A stretch of 6,238 nt of DNA from Gammaproteobacteria bacterium (lineage in GTDB: Bacteria > Pseudomonadota > Gammaproteobacteria > Xanthomonadales > Marinicellaceae): the NCBI GenBank assembly GCA_030426705.1, contig JAUHXW010000185.1, forward strand, positions 1 through 6,238, written 5' to 3'. Numbering within the stretch: position 1 is the stretch's first letter; the number at the start of each line of letters is the position of its first letter. A program made the position numbers and the translations under genes. Below the pieces are notes generated by a model. It ran no database searches. It had not been told where the DNA came from and saw only the letters and a program-made list of their open reading frames with translations. This document shows, piece by piece, positions 6,118-6,238 of the stretch.

Positions 6118-6152
6118 GCGGGAATGGTACTTAATTCCTTGTTTGGTTGCAA
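6116..6152 (-). promoter_or_regulatory. Candidate sigma70 promoter of rplM-rpsI
   Basis: On the minus strand TTGCAA (6147-6152) is followed after exactly 17 bases by TACCAT (6124-6129). The discriminator then reads TCCCGC, GC-rich as in promoters of ribosomal genes under ppGpp/DksA stringent control. Predicted transcription start is near 6117. Confidence 0.55.
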
Positions 6153-6238
6153 GTATTTTGTTGATTATTTTCGGTATCAATACTTTGTTTCAACAGGACC
6201 GCTCAGTGGGTGGTTGGCTGACCTGGAACTGCTTTGCG
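6153..6238. other. Upstream edge, no assignable gene
   Basis: All three minus-strand frames hit stops within the first 60 bases or so from the window edge. One plus-strand frame is open from 6068 to the edge and encodes a hydrophobic run (LVASILLIIFGINTLF, 6143-6190) and then DRSVGGWLTWN. It has no ATG or GTG; its first usable start is TTG 6143, without a clear ribosome site, and it overlaps the rplM promoter. It could be the start of a divergent membrane protein, but chance is at least as likely. Confidence 0.25.

Overview
The window looks like chromosomal DNA from a gammaproteobacterium of moderate to low GC. The evidence is a fadI-fadJ type fatty acid degradation pair, an L13-S9 ribosomal operon whose proteins closely resemble the E. 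coli ones, and a membrane GGDEF protein. I cannot name the genus. The first ~230 bases do not fit: they are about 68% GC by direct count, against roughly 45% in the bases that follow, and they encode a piece of a photolyase-related protein that breaks off. The thiolase gene beside them has lost its N-terminal third, so this edge is most likely a chimeric assembly join, or less likely a real recombination breakpoint.

Layout, left to right. (1) 2-208, fragment of an FeS-BCP/cryptochrome-like photolyase-related protein; the join lies near 209-252. (2) 235-1245, FadI-type 3-ketoacyl-CoA thiolase without its nucleophilic cysteine, then 1250-3352, the complete multifunctional FadJ/HADHA-like alpha subunit. 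The two genes are 4 bases apart and form an operon for beta-oxidation. (3) 3353-3695, a gap between convergent genes that contains a ~57-base imperfect hairpin and a ~155-base imperfect palindrome built of smaller hairpins. (4) 3696-4712 on the minus strand, a four-helix membrane diguanylate cyclase with an intact GGEEF active site and an RxxD inhibitory site. (5) 4713-5221, a gene-free stretch with the cyclase promoter region, a ~187-base MITE-like palindromic element with 30-base terminal inverted repeats, a 54-base tandem repeat at its right end, and a strong intrinsic terminator. (6) 5222-6047 on the minus strand, rplM-rpsI, with a plausible promoter and GC-rich discriminator at 6116-6152.

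FadJ hydrates and oxidises enoyl-CoA and the thiolase cleaves the resulting 3-ketoacyl-CoA. The cyclase (c-di-GMP signalling) and the ribosomal operon are separate units. The coding content is ordinary. What deserves a second look is the structured non-coding DNA in the two gaps and the chimeric left edge. I see no undescribed multi-gene system.
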